This document shows positions 1 to 9,192 of a DNA stretch of 59,493 bases, in pieces. A program made the position numbers and the translations under genes. Origin of the DNA: CAYJFX01 sp964370315 (GTDB lineage Bacteria; Spirochaetota; Spirochaetia; Treponematales; Treponemataceae); assembly GCA_964370315.1 (NCBI GenBank), contig CAYJIS010000007.1, positions 1-59,493 of the forward strand, read 5' to 3'. Positions within the stretch are counted from its first letter, which is position 1. The number at the start of each line of letters is the position of its first letter. The notes beneath the pieces were generated by a model. The model ran no database searches and was not told where the DNA came from. It saw nothing but the letters and a program-made list of their open reading frames with translations.

Positions 1-1082
1 AAGAACTCAATTCTGAAAAAAGAGTTGAAGACTACTATGACAATTATTTTTTACCTCTTGACTTAAGCAAAGAGCCAAATAATGAAGAATCAAAATCACT
101 TGCAAAAACCATAAACAAAAACCTTTCTCTCACAAAAGAATCCCACACGCGTATTAAACCGGTAAAAGTCACAAAGAAAACTCCATTAAAAGATTCTTTT
201 GTAAGTTCTATTCCTCTTCCTAAAAAAATTGATTACACTGAAAACACTACTACTACAGAAAAATGTGAACAAATAAAAACTACCTTTCTAGAAAAACAAT
301 TAAAACAAATTCAAAAAAGACGTTTTTTTAGGAAGAACAAAACTTCTCTTACTATCTGTTCGGCTGTACTTATTGTAATCGGATTAGTTGCAACAAGCAT
401 AATAAACTCTTACCAATCTAAACCAACAACGGAAGGCATGACAGCATTAGAAGTTACTGAAACATTTTACACAGCCTTTAGTTCTTTGAATAATGAATTA
501 CTTGATAGTTGCGGTGATTCAAAGGCAATCAAAAATTACTCAGATGTTGCAGCAACCCTTTTTGTAAGTGGAAAAATGAGAGAGGCATATGAACAAACTG
601 TATCTTTCTTACCACCATCACAGTGGATTGGTACACATGAACCAACAGAGCTTTCTGTATTTGGACTAACAAATCTTAAAATTCACCAAAGCGACCCAGA
701 AACACTCCCCCCTGTTTTTGAAGACACTGCTACGCTCGAAGCAAGTTTCTATACAATTATGAGTCAAGGCCCAGATCAATACGAAGTTACTAAAAACAAA
801 GACCTAATCACGCTTGAATATGGAAAAAAATACTGGCAAATAATAAAAATAGAAAGTGATACCCAAGCAATACTCATTGACGGAGCTCGTTTTAATCAAG
901 ATATAAAGACAGGACGCGAAACAATACAGAGCAATGAAACCATTGAACTTCACGAACAAGGTATCGCTTTAACACAGAGCTTACGTGATACCTACCCATG
1001 GCTACCAACAGTACAAGAGGTAGAAAAAAATATAGCCCATATTCCAACGCATTTACTAACAAAAAAAATAACCATACACTAA
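1..1082 (+). CDS. Single-pass membrane protein, 5' end outside window
   Basis: The reading frame starting at base 3 is open from the left edge to the stop at 1082, so the gene begins outside the window; the ATG at 438 lies inside it and is not the start. The visible part has a hydrophilic, Lys/Ser/Thr-rich stretch of about 115 residues, a basic patch (RRFFRKNK), one hydrophobic helix at about bases 346-412, and a soluble C-terminal domain of about 215 residues. This order suggests a cytoplasmic N-terminus, one transmembrane helix and an extracytoplasmic C-terminal domain. I recognise no family and no catalytic motif. It converges on the signal peptidase gene across 80 bases in which I see no clear terminator. 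Confidence 0.8.
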   Translation, partial: ELNSEKRVEDYYDNYFLPLDLSKEPNNEESKSLAKTINKNLSLTKESHTRIKPVKVTKKTPLKDSFVSSIPLPKKIDYTENTTTTEKCEQIKTTFLEKQLKQIQKRRFFRKNKTSLTICSAVLIVIGLVATSIINSYQSKPTTEGMTALEVTETFYTAFSSLNNELLDSCGDSKAIKNYSDVAATLFVSGKMREAYEQTVSFLPPSQWIGTHEPTELSVFGLTNLKIHQSDPETLPPVFEDTATLEASFYTIMSQGPDQYEVTKNKDLITLEYGKKYWQIIKIESDTQAILIDGARFNQDIKTGRETIQSNETIELHEQGIALTQSLRDTYPWLPTVQEVEKNIAHIPTHLLTKKITIH

Positions 1083-1162
1083 CCGTCATAGCTAACCAAG
1101 TGGAAAGCAAAAACATTAGGTATGGCATTTTTTTACCCCTATGACTTTACAGTCAAAAACCT

Positions 1163-2929
1163 CTATGTAGCTCCTGGAATACCAAAACGGTTAATTGGGT
1201 AAAAACGTAATATTGGGGTTCCTAAAATATCATCAATTGTAATTGATTGAGGGGATAAATTTGACTCATAATACAAAGACCAAGGATCATACTCCGTAAT
1301 TCGTTTTGAAACCTTATTATATGAATGGCGCATGTCTAACGAATTAAATCTATTGTCGCCCATTACAAAAAAATGATTATCTTCTAAGTAACGTGCATTT
1401 CCTGCTTCATCATTAGGAGGAAAAACACTCATATTTCTTGCATCATTTAAAGTAATCATATAAAATGCTAGATTTTGCAAGGTTTGTAAATACTGAATCC
1501 GCTCTTCATCTTGACTTTGACTTGAGGCAGCAACTCCTTGTGACAAAAGCTGTGCCGTACGAACAGCAAGGCGTCCAAAGTTTAATTTAAGAATTAAGTT
1601 TTGTCTGAACATTGCATCTGTATACACATCCCCACCCACGAGTGAATTAGCATCATATGAATCAAGAGACATTTCTGTAGCCCAATCTGTCATAAAAGAT
1701 TCAAACCATTGAGAACCACCTTGTGAATAATACAAGGACCGAATTATATCATCGCTCTGTGCTAAAAAGGAATAAACATTAAGCTCAGAAAAACTATTCG
1801 CGTCAATAGTGCCTTGTGTTGCAGGAACAGTAAGCTTTAGTCGCTCAAAATCTTCAACCAACATCTCTATCTCTAAATGAGCATCAATTATATCCAAATT
1901 ACGTCTATTTTCTTCTATTTGAAGCATTGAATTGTATTCTCGATTAGTAAGTGGTATGTATTGAACTTTTTCAAGAACTTCACTACTAAGACTTGCAATA
2001 TCCCACTTTGCCCAATCAGAATCACTTTCTATAGGCATAAACTCAGTATTACTTTCACTACGAGCATACAATATACCATCTTGCATAACAAGCTGCTCTC
2101 CTGAAACCCCAACAATTCTCTTTACTAAAGGATCTGCCTTTATATTACCATCTTCATCAACATTGATATTAACTGTTGTTAGAGTAAGCATGTGTACAAG
2201 CTGTGATAAAAAGCTTCTTAACTGAGAGTTTCGATCGTTTTCATAATGAGGATTGCTAAATATAACGATATCTCCCCGATCATACTTTTTCATTTCGGGA
2301 ATACCAATATCACTTAGAGGAAACTTTGGTCCCGCATTTAATTTGTATCCAAGCACCCTATCGCGTACTAAAAATTCACTCACCATTGATTCTGAAGGAA
2401 TTTGGTATAACTGAAAGACAAATATATTTAATAATGCCACAGTACATACTGCTTGTATAATTGCATCTATCCAATCTAATGTTTCCATAATAGTTTTTTT
2501 TAATAAACTATAATTTGGTTTTGGGGTATGTTCTGCTATGTTTTTTAATTCAGGATTTATTACAAAAACTCGCTTATGACTTAAAAAATATAAACTAATA
2601 TGAGAAAAGACAAGTACTACTACCCATAATATAACAGTGATTACATCATACCAATGAGCAGTTCCATATTCCCCTGCACGCCTAAATACAAATGAGGCAA
2701 GCAAAACATACGGAAGATATTGAAACAATTTTACAACCACAGAAAGCCTTTGCACGTGTACGTTTTTTCCCAACTGAATAAAACTCTCATAAGAAAACCA
2801 AATAACAAATAATAACGAAAGGGGAAAAGCTATTAAAGATAAATCGCCTTTTATACTTATTTGTAAAAGCGTAAAAATTGCTGCTGCAATAATTGTAATG
2901 CAGTTAAATAATATAAATTTTCTATTCAT
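1163..2929 (-). CDS. lepB: Signal peptidase I, extra-large form
   Basis: This is a membrane serine protease of family S26 that removes signal peptides from exported proteins. Several hydrophobic helices occupy the first ~175 residues. The box with the nucleophile reads PSESM (Ser181), the catalytic lysine sits in LVKRIVGVSGE (Lys270), and the GDNRFNSLDMR box lies at about residue 535. Typical bacterial enzymes have 180-330 residues; this one has 588. The excess is an N-terminal multi-helix region and about 250 residues inserted between the Lys box and the GDN box. The insert is hydrophilic and acidic. The ATG has no Shine-Dalgarno sequence, and a TATAGT box ends 6 nt before it. The enzyme assignment is firm; the role of the insertion is unknown. 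Confidence 0.93.
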   Translation of the reverse strand: MNRKFILFNCITIIAAAIFTLLQISIKGDLSLIAFPLSLLFVIWFSYESFIQLGKNVHVQRLSVVVKLFQYLPYVLLASFVFRRAGEYGTAHWYDVITVILWVVVLVFSHISLYFLSHKRVFVINPELKNIAEHTPKPNYSLLKKTIMETLDWIDAIIQAVCTVALLNIFVFQLYQIPSESMVSEFLVRDRVLGYKLNAGPKFPLSDIGIPEMKKYDRGDIVIFSNPHYENDRNSQLRSFLSQLVHMLTLTTVNINVDEDGNIKADPLVKRIVGVSGEQLVMQDGILYARSESNTEFMPIESDSDWAKWDIASLSSEVLEKVQYIPLTNREYNSMLQIEENRRNLDIIDAHLEIEMLVEDFERLKLTVPATQGTIDANSFSELNVYSFLAQSDDIIRSLYYSQGGSQWFESFMTDWATEMSLDSYDANSLVGGDVYTDAMFRQNLILKLNFGRLAVRTAQLLSQGVAASSQSQDEERIQYLQTLQNLAFYMITLNDARNMSVFPPNDEAGNARYLEDNHFFVMGDNRFNSLDMRHSYNKVSKRITEYDPWSLYYESNLSPQSITIDDILGTPILRFYPINRFGIPGAT

Positions 2930-2935
2930 CTAAAC

Positions 2936-2941
2936 ACTATA
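2936..2941 (-). promoter_or_regulatory. Possible -10 box of lepB, 6 nt before ATG
   Basis: TATAGT on the minus strand lies 6 nt upstream of the lepB ATG. No good -35 hexamer is visible at 16-18 nt, and no ribosome binding site separates box and start. If used, transcription would begin at or next to the start codon. Confidence 0.35.
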
Positions 2942-3088
2942 CCAAAATACATTAATAAAATCTAGCTGAACATAAAAAAACCTTTAATTATTATATTCTA
3001 TGTATTGCCCTTCAATACATACAGACATCAAACGCGAATGATACGTATATCAATTGACATGGACGAAAATATATCGTATTCTATAGAT

Positions 3089-4387
3089 ATGGAAACAATT
3101 AATAATGATATTTCAAAACCCTTGCTAGAACGATTTTTACGCTATGTAAAAACATGCACAACAAGTGATCAAATAGCAGCCGATGCAGGACAAAGTCCTT
3201 CAACTGAATGTCAAAGAGAATTTGCCTATACACTTGAAAGCGAATTAAAAGCTATAGGAATTAGCGATGTACATGTAACTGAGCATGCGTATGTATGTGC
3301 AAGAATACCAGCAACCCCTGGTTATGAAAAAATTCCGTCTGTCGGTTTTTTAGCGCACATGGATACTGTACAAGGCGTAAGTGGCAAAAATGTAAATCCT
3401 CAAATTATCGAAAACTATGACGGAAACCTTATAACTCTTAAAGAAGGGATAACCCTTGACCCAAGCTTAGATACACAATTGCTTTTATCTAAAGGTGAAA
3501 CAATAATTACAACTGACGGAACAACCCTATTGGGAGCAGATGATAAGGCTGGACTAGCTGCAATTATGACAGCAATTGACATTGTGCTAAATGGCCAAAA
3601 AGCCATTAACAGTGAAGATGCTACACTTTCAAATATTCAACATGGTCAAATTGAAATAATTTTTAGCCCAGATGAAGAAACCGGACACGGAATGGATAAC
3701 GTTCCACTTTCATGGATTCAATCAAAAAGTTGCTATACGTTAGATGGAAGTCATATTGGTGAAGTTGAAGTCGAGTGTTTTAGTGCCTATAAAAGTGAAA
3801 TAACATTTATTGGAAAGTCTAAACACACAGGAACAGCCCGCCCAGATATGATTAATGCCGTAACTATGGCAAGCTCATTTATAAACTTACTACCTCAAAA
3901 TGAAAGCCCAGAAGCAACTGATGGGTACATCGGTTTTTTTGCACCAATGAAAATTGAGGGGCACCTAGAAAAATCTAAGGTAGTTCTTTATTTACGCGAT
4001 TTTGATGACGACTCAATGCAAAGAAGAATCAAAACAGTCGATGCTCTAGCAAAGGCAATTGAATGCAGGTTCAATGGCTCAAGCGTAATAGTAGAACACA
4101 CAAAGCAATATCAAAACATGAAAAAGAAACTAGATGAACACCCGCATGTGGCACAAATACTTTTTCAAGCAGTAGAAAACTTACACTTAAATCTTGTTTG
4201 TAATCCCATACGGGGAGGAACAGATGGTTCAAGACTAACAGAAATGGGAGTCCCAACTCCAAACATATTTACAGGCGGACATAATTTTCACTCAAGATCT
4301 GAGTGGGCATCCTTAAATCAGATGACATATGCAGTACGAATGGTTTTAGAAATAATCACATTAAATACAATAAAAGGAGCAAATTAA
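3089..4387 (+). CDS. pepT: Peptidase T (tripeptidase)
   Basis: This is a cytoplasmic M20-family zinc aminotripeptidase. The family's metal and catalytic motifs are all present: AHMDT, GADDKAGLA, SPDEETGHGMD and the C-terminal GGTDGSRLTEMG followed by HNFHSRSEW. Homology to peptidase T begins at KPLLERFLRYVK. I therefore chose the ATG at 3089. ATG 3059, ATG 3038 and TTG 3005 are in frame upstream, and none of the four has a convincing ribosome binding site. The stop codon directly abuts murA, and the murA ribosome binding site lies inside the end of pepT, so the two form an operon. The function is secure; the exact start is not. Confidence 0.92.
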   Translation: METINNDISKPLLERFLRYVKTCTTSDQIAADAGQSPSTECQREFAYTLESELKAIGISDVHVTEHAYVCARIPATPGYEKIPSVGFLAHMDTVQGVSGKNVNPQIIENYDGNLITLKEGITLDPSLDTQLLLSKGETIITTDGTTLLGADDKAGLAAIMTAIDIVLNGQKAINSEDATLSNIQHGQIEIIFSPDEETGHGMDNVPLSWIQSKSCYTLDGSHIGEVEVECFSAYKSEITFIGKSKHTGTARPDMINAVTMASSFINLLPQNESPEATDGYIGFFAPMKIEGHLEKSKVVLYLRDFDDDSMQRRIKTVDALAKAIECRFNGSSVIVEHTKQYQNMKKKLDEHPHVAQILFQAVENLHLNLVCNPIRGGTDGSRLTEMGVPTPNIFTGGHNFHSRSEWASLNQMTYAVRMVLEIITLNTIKGAN

Positions 4388-5671
4388 ATGGTAGAATATC
4401 ATATTGAAGGTGGTATCCCTATAAAGGGTACAATTACCCCAGGCGGAAATAAAAATGCAGCGCTTCCTTGTATTGCGGCAAGTTTGCTATCAGATGAACC
4501 AGTAATAATCCACAACATTCCAAATATACATGACACGCTCGTCATGCTTGAGATAGCTAAAGCAGTGGGAGCAACAGTAGAAAAACTTGATACTAACTCA
4601 TGGAAAATACATGCTGAACATATTAGCAACACAGAGATTCCAAGAGAACTTTCAAAAAAAATACGAGCTTCAATTCTATTTGCAGGATCACTTGTTGCTC
4701 GTTGTGGAAAAGTAAGCATGTATCCCCCTGGAGGCGATGTTATAGGCCGACGACGCTTAGATACACACTTTTTAGCCCTAACTGAGTTAGGTGTTCGTGT
4801 TTCAGCGGATGGTTTCTTTGCATTTAGCACAAACAAGTTAGTAGGTAGTGACATGTTTTTAGATGAAGCATCCGTTACTGCAACTGAAAACGCTCTAATG
4901 GCAGCAGTACTTGCAGATGGACAAACTATTATTACAAACGCAGCCTCTGAGCCTCACGTACAAGACCTTTGCAATATGCTAAATGCAATGGGTGCTAATA
5001 TTACAGGGATAGGTTCTAACATATTAGTAATAGAAGGTGTAAAAAGACTCCATGGTTGCGAGTTTAAAATAGGCCCAGACTTTATGGAAATCGGCTCATT
5101 TATTGGTTTAGCCGCAGCAACAAAGGGTAGTATCACAATTGAAGGAATAGAGCCCAGAGACCTTCGCCCAATTCGTTTAGCTTTTGGAAAATTAGGTATC
5201 CACTGGGAAATAAATGGAACAACATTACATGTTGACCAAAATCAATCTATGCAAGTTAATACAGACCTAGGTGGCATGATACCAAAAATTGACGATGCCC
5301 CATGGCCGGGATTCCCACCCGATTTAACAAGTATCATGACTGTTGTAGCAACTCAAGTAGAAGGAACTGTATTAATTCATGAAAAAATGTTTGAATCGAG
5401 AATGTTCTTTGTTGATAAGCTCATTGGCATGGGGGCTAGAATAACACTTTGCGACCCACACAGAGCTGTAGTATCAGGCCCATGTACACTTCATGGGGAC
5501 GAAGAGCTAACATCACCAGATGTTAGAGCAGGAATGGCTATCGTTATTGCTGCAATGTGTGCAAGTGGAAAAAGCATTATTAGAAATGTATACCAAGTTG
5601 AACGAGGATATGAAGATCTAGCACAACGATTAAGAAGTCTTGGTGCAAGAATCGAAAGAGTCGATAGATAG
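4388..5671 (+). CDS. murA: UDP-GlcNAc 1-carboxyvinyltransferase with Asp at the fosfomycin-target Cys
   Basis: MurA transfers enolpyruvate from PEP to UDP-GlcNAc, the first committed step of peptidoglycan synthesis in the cytoplasm. The 427-residue length is normal, and the N-terminal NKNAALP motif is present. The active-site loop reads PPGGDVIGRR: the Cys alkylated by fosfomycin in most bacteria is Asp117 here. Cys-to-Asp at this site is known from Borrelia, Chlamydia and mycobacteria and gives intrinsic fosfomycin resistance. The ATG follows the pepT stop directly and has an AAAGGAG site 8 nt upstream at 4373-4379. The gene converges on the J-domain gene with a single base between the stops. 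Confidence 0.96.
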   Translation: MVEYHIEGGIPIKGTITPGGNKNAALPCIAASLLSDEPVIIHNIPNIHDTLVMLEIAKAVGATVEKLDTNSWKIHAEHISNTEIPRELSKKIRASILFAGSLVARCGKVSMYPPGGDVIGRRRLDTHFLALTELGVRVSADGFFAFSTNKLVGSDMFLDEASVTATENALMAAVLADGQTIITNAASEPHVQDLCNMLNAMGANITGIGSNILVIEGVKRLHGCEFKIGPDFMEIGSFIGLAAATKGSITIEGIEPRDLRPIRLAFGKLGIHWEINGTTLHVDQNQSMQVNTDLGGMIPKIDDAPWPGFPPDLTSIMTVVATQVEGTVLIHEKMFESRMFFVDKLIGMGARITLCDPHRAVVSGPCTLHGDEELTSPDVRAGMAIVIAAMCASGKSIIRNVYQVERGYEDLAQRLRSLGARIERVDR

Positions 5672-5672
5672 T

Positions 5673-6491
5673 TTAATTCTTGCTAGCAAGTATATGTTCG
5701 TAAGCCGTTTGAATGCGTAAAAACGCTTCAGCGGCTATTTTTTTCTGTTCTTCGCTAAAGTCACGCAAGGTATCAGGGTGGTAAAGTGAAACAAACGATC
5801 TATGTGCCGCTTTAATTTTATCTAAACTATCTGTAGATGACACCCCTAATAATGAATAGGCCTTTTCTAATTCTTCCACAGAATTATTTTGAGAAAACAT
5901 TGGTCTATGTAAAAGCTCTGCCAAATATTCAGAAGGTTTTATACCTCTTTCTTCATTCCAATCATACTCAACAACCGATAAAAATGAGAATATTTGAATA
6001 AGCAATGCTTCATTGTCACTATTCTGCAACACCTTTATTAAAGTTGCGGCAAGACACTCCGTTATTAAGTCGCCATTTAAGCTTTTTGATAATGATGCTA
6101 TGCGGCACAAACTAACCCAATCAGCCCGATATTGTTTTGAAAACTGCTTTTGCATTTGAAGTCCGGCAAAATCAGGATTTCCAGTGCAGTATACACCTAA
6201 GGCCCCAACAAGCAAGGCTCCCTCAAAAGGCTCATCGGTACCAAGACTGTCCTCTGTCATTGAAGATTTTATATTAAATGGATTTTCTATGCTTGCTTCA
6301 AGTGAGTTATCTTTTTTTAATCTTTTTATGAGCGTTTCAATAAAAAAACCTGATAACACCCCTACAATCGCTAAAGGGATACCACCTAAAAAAAACAACG
6401 AAAGACCACATAAAATAATCACGTGTCTTATCACCCACATTTTTGTCGCTATTAAAACAGTATACATTTTGGATTTTTTTTTATCTATCAT
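5673..6491 (-). CDS. Membrane-anchored J-domain protein, DjlA-like layout
   Basis: The C-terminal ~60 residues form a J-domain: the line SLLGVSSTDSLDKIKAAHRS is followed by the essential HPD tripeptide (LYHPDTL), so it should stimulate an Hsp70 (DnaK). Two hydrophobic segments near residues 15-50 anchor the N-terminus. The middle ~120 residues are helical and resemble the TerB-like region of DjlA, but I cannot prove that match. It lacks the zinc-finger and substrate-binding domains of true DnaJ. The start overlaps the stop of the upstream membrane-protein gene by 4 nt (ATGA), so it is the last gene of a three-gene operon and may serve those membrane proteins. Confidence 0.8.
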   Translation of the reverse strand: MIDKKKSKMYTVLIATKMWVIRHVIILCGLSLFFLGGIPLAIVGVLSGFFIETLIKRLKKDNSLEASIENPFNIKSSMTEDSLGTDEPFEGALLVGALGVYCTGNPDFAGLQMQKQFSKQYRADWVSLCRIASLSKSLNGDLITECLAATLIKVLQNSDNEALLIQIFSFLSVVEYDWNEERGIKPSEYLAELLHRPMFSQNNSVEELEKAYSLLGVSSTDSLDKIKAAHRSFVSLYHPDTLRDFSEEQKKIAAEAFLRIQTAYEHILASKN

Positions 6492-8299
6492 TTTGTATCA
6501 GGTTTTTCGTGCAAAGACAAAAATCTAGCAGAAAGCATTATAATCACAACAACAAATATAAGAATTGTAACTACAATTTTTACGTTTCCTTCTATTCCAC
6601 CTAGAGCTAAAGCTAAAAGAGACATTCCATAATCTATCAGCACACCTATTACTTTTGCTATAATCGTAAAAAATGGCACTATCAAAATCCAATAAAATCG
6701 AAATAACGTTCCACTCACTAATTTATAGTTCCATGCTTGAATTGCCAAAAACATAAATAGTGCAAAAACTAAAAAAGGATAACTTGCCCTTTTTAGGAAA
6801 AAACTACTATAAAGCTGAGCTGAAAACCCAAATTGCTCTGCCTTTGGAATAAAACTAAAAAGAGAGGCCAAATTAACATATTGAGGTCCAACTGAAGCAT
6901 CAACAACTAGGTCAAAATCATCTAAACTCATAGGGAGAAGTGTTATGCGCTCATCAAATGAATCCATAGAGCCCATTGCAAACGTAGGCATAGTGGAAAT
7001 ACCTTGTGTATTTCTGTCGACAGATGTTAGTTGTAAACGCGGAACAAGGTCTCCTTCGTTTAATGAAAGCATAGTAACTGTCTCTGCAGAAAAGGCATCG
7101 ATTGGTTGCCCAATAAGTTTCGCATACGGAACTGTAAATGCATACAAGACGGCCCCTTCTGGATCAAGAATTGTACAAGAATAATTACGCAAATATTTTA
7201 ATAAATTACCAGCGTGGCGAATATTAGTAATGCCTCCAATAGCGATGTCATAATGTAGACCATCAGTCCTTTTAACAGAAAAACTAATATTTCTGTTTTT
7301 CTCAAATTGCAAAAGATTGGTAGTTTCATCTATAAAGAAGTATTCATTTAATAAAGATTGTGTTGCTACATCAAAATACCTACTAACATCTTTATCGTAT
7401 GGGATCCTATTGTGCAAATCTAGATATATATAATATGAACTAAGGGCATCACCAGCCATTAATGCCTCGTACCCTTTTCTTTTTTGTGCATATATTTCCA
7501 TTTCTTCATCTGTCTCAAAGCCAGACCATTGGGATATCTCTTCCCACGAATCTAAAGAAATCTTTTGTAATTCAGGACTATTCTCATTATTTATGCCCCC
7601 TAATTCTAATCCAATAAATGAATAATAATGAGCATCAAAATAGTCTTTATTTTCAAAAGAAAGCCGTGCTTTTTCAAGTAATGCTAAAACGGTTAATGGC
7701 TCTTGTGTAGTATTAATTTCTGTGGATAAAAGTTCAGGGAAATAATTCAATTCACGGCTAGCCATTTCTGCAGGGGCTCTTTCAAATTTTTCTTTAAGTT
7801 CTCTTGCCTCTTGTGATTCTTCATCATATGTTAATGCCTGATCTATGTAAAACATTGCTGCAAAAACATCTCCATTACTAAAAGCTTTTTCGCTTTCTTG
7901 AACATACCATGTATAATCTTCATAGCGAGCTACTTTAGCATCTATACTGGAGTTAACTTGAGGCTTTACTATTTCTGTTACCAAAAAAACAATAATCACA
8001 CTCGCAACACAAATAACAAATACTTTCTTAAAAAGCTGCATTTGAGCACTTGAAAATGCGCTTACACTTTTACCTGAATCCCTATCCATAAATGTAGCCA
8101 TTGTAACAAAGGCAATAGACAGAATAATATGAGGTACCCATCTTGTAAAATGTAAAACACCTAAAGCCACTTTGTACGATAAAACATCTCTGCTCAAAAT
8201 CACGGGAATTTCTGCAAAAAAGAATGAATAGATAAAAAAGGCACAAAGGCTTAATAAAGTGTATACTATTGTTAAAATAATAAATCTCTTTCCTAGCAT
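6488..8299 (-). CDS. Large 3+3-helix membrane protein, possible LptF/LptG-like
   Basis: I do not recognise this 603-residue protein with certainty. Three hydrophobic helices lie in the first ~120 residues; the third ends in FLVTEIVKPQ. About 370 hydrophilic residues follow. The first part of this region is helical and TPR-like (for example VFAAMFYIDQALTYDEESQEA), and the rest looks beta-rich. Three more helices end the protein. Three helices, a large extracytoplasmic domain and three helices is the topology of LptF/LptG permeases, and the third helix ends much as theirs do, but this is inference. It starts directly after the stop of the next gene upstream and overlaps the J-domain gene by 4 nt, so all three should be co-transcribed. 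Confidence 0.7.
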   Translation of the reverse strand: MLGKRFIILTIVYTLLSLCAFFIYSFFFAEIPVILSRDVLSYKVALGVLHFTRWVPHIILSIAFVTMATFMDRDSGKSVSAFSSAQMQLFKKVFVICVASVIIVFLVTEIVKPQVNSSIDAKVARYEDYTWYVQESEKAFSNGDVFAAMFYIDQALTYDEESQEARELKEKFERAPAEMASRELNYFPELLSTEINTTQEPLTVLALLEKARLSFENKDYFDAHYYSFIGLELGGINNENSPELQKISLDSWEEISQWSGFETDEEMEIYAQKRKGYEALMAGDALSSYYIYLDLHNRIPYDKDVSRYFDVATQSLLNEYFFIDETTNLLQFEKNRNISFSVKRTDGLHYDIAIGGITNIRHAGNLLKYLRNYSCTILDPEGAVLYAFTVPYAKLIGQPIDAFSAETVTMLSLNEGDLVPRLQLTSVDRNTQGISTMPTFAMGSMDSFDERITLLPMSLDDFDLVVDASVGPQYVNLASLFSFIPKAEQFGFSAQLYSSFFLKRASYPFLVFALFMFLAIQAWNYKLVSGTLFRFYWILIVPFFTIIAKVIGVLIDYGMSLLALALGGIEGNVKIVVTILIFVVVIIMLSARFLSLHEKPDTK

Positions 8300-9085
8300 T
8301 TATTCTGCCTCTTTTTTTATTTTTTTTCGTTTAGCACTACAGACAATGCCTATTATAAACAATATAAAAGTAAAAGCGCCATTAATAATCACAGCATTCC
8401 ACCGAGATCCGAATAAAATATTCCACTCTTCCTTATATACCTGAATGTTTAACCAAACAAGCAAAGTCCATAAAAATAAAATCACAGCTACATTGATTAA
8501 CTTCCACGATGATACGTATCTAAGTGCAACTAAGCTACTTAAAGCGAGTCCTAGAGAAGCAAACATAAGATATGAAACTCGTCCTTGTCGAGCAAATTCA
8601 CGAGCACTATCTCTTAAAAATACCAAATCAGAAAACATTTGCACAACAGATTTCGGAAGAGATAACGAAAACGCTTCAATATTCTGTGCTAAGATTGGAA
8701 TTGTTTCTTGCTGAAAGAAAACTTGAGCTAAAGAAGGTGATTGTCCCAAAATTTTTAAACTAGCCTGTTGCTCTGGAACAGTAAATATAAACAAAGGAAT
8801 AACTATAAGCCATATAAGAAGACATAAAAATATATAGGTTAAAAACTCTAATATCGAAAAAACCCCGATTTTAACTGATCGGAGTAACACCAATGCCAAC
8901 GAAAGTACACTTATAAGAGGTAAAATACTAAGACTTGAGAACACCATTGTATCAAAAATATAAGTACTCACAAAAGCTGCATCTATACCAGGCATAGGAT
9001 ATAATACAAAAAAACATGCAATAAATGCAGTTAAAAAAAGAGTGACAGCAATATATGTCGGAACAATGAGTAAGTCTTTTTTCAT
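8300..9085 (-). CDS. 3+3-helix membrane protein, first gene of the operon
   Basis: This 261-residue protein has three hydrophobic helices (about residues 8-30, 42-70 and 80-103), a ~60-residue soluble stretch rich in Gln/Ser/Leu, and three further helices to the C-terminus, which ends in a basic tail (KRKKIKKEAE). The layout matches the larger downstream neighbour but with a much smaller central domain. No catalytic motif is visible and I cannot name a family. Its stop codon abuts the start of the 603-residue gene, so the two proteins are probably made together and may form a complex. An LptF/LptG-like pair is one possible reading. Confidence 0.68.
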   Translation of the reverse strand: MKKDLLIVPTYIAVTLFLTAFIACFFVLYPMPGIDAAFVSTYIFDTMVFSSLSILPLISVLSLALVLLRSVKIGVFSILEFLTYIFLCLLIWLIVIPLFIFTVPEQQASLKILGQSPSLAQVFFQQETIPILAQNIEAFSLSLPKSVVQMFSDLVFLRDSAREFARQGRVSYLMFASLGLALSSLVALRYVSSWKLINVAVILFLWTLLVWLNIQVYKEEWNILFGSRWNAVIINGAFTFILFIIGIVCSAKRKKIKKEAE

Positions 9086-9141
9086 TACTTACATGATAGC
9101 ACGAAAAGACAATTAAAACAAGCAGTAAAATATCGTAATGC

Positions 9142-9176
9142 AAAAAAAAGCTGCTTTGCATTTGCAAAACAGCTTT
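9142..9176 (-). terminator. Rho-independent terminator of the STAS gene
   Basis: Arms at 9147-9159 and 9164-9176 pair over 12 bp with one mismatch and a 4-nt loop (AAAGCTG and TTTGC against their complements). On the minus strand the stem is followed by a run of T (the A-run at 9142-9149). Confidence 0.8.
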
Positions 9177-9192
9177 CTATTAACTATGTAAT

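Noticed and set aside
4399..4854. Open frame of 151 codons antisense to murA
   Set aside because: It is the mirror of the conserved murA frame, has no ribosome site or family match, and the composition (many Ser/Pro/Ile) is that of a reverse-complement reading.
5679..5690. 12-nt palindrome CTTGCTAGCAAG at the murA/J-protein junction as a terminator
   Set aside because: Stem of at most four to five pairs once a loop is opened, no T-run, and it lies inside the J-protein coding end.
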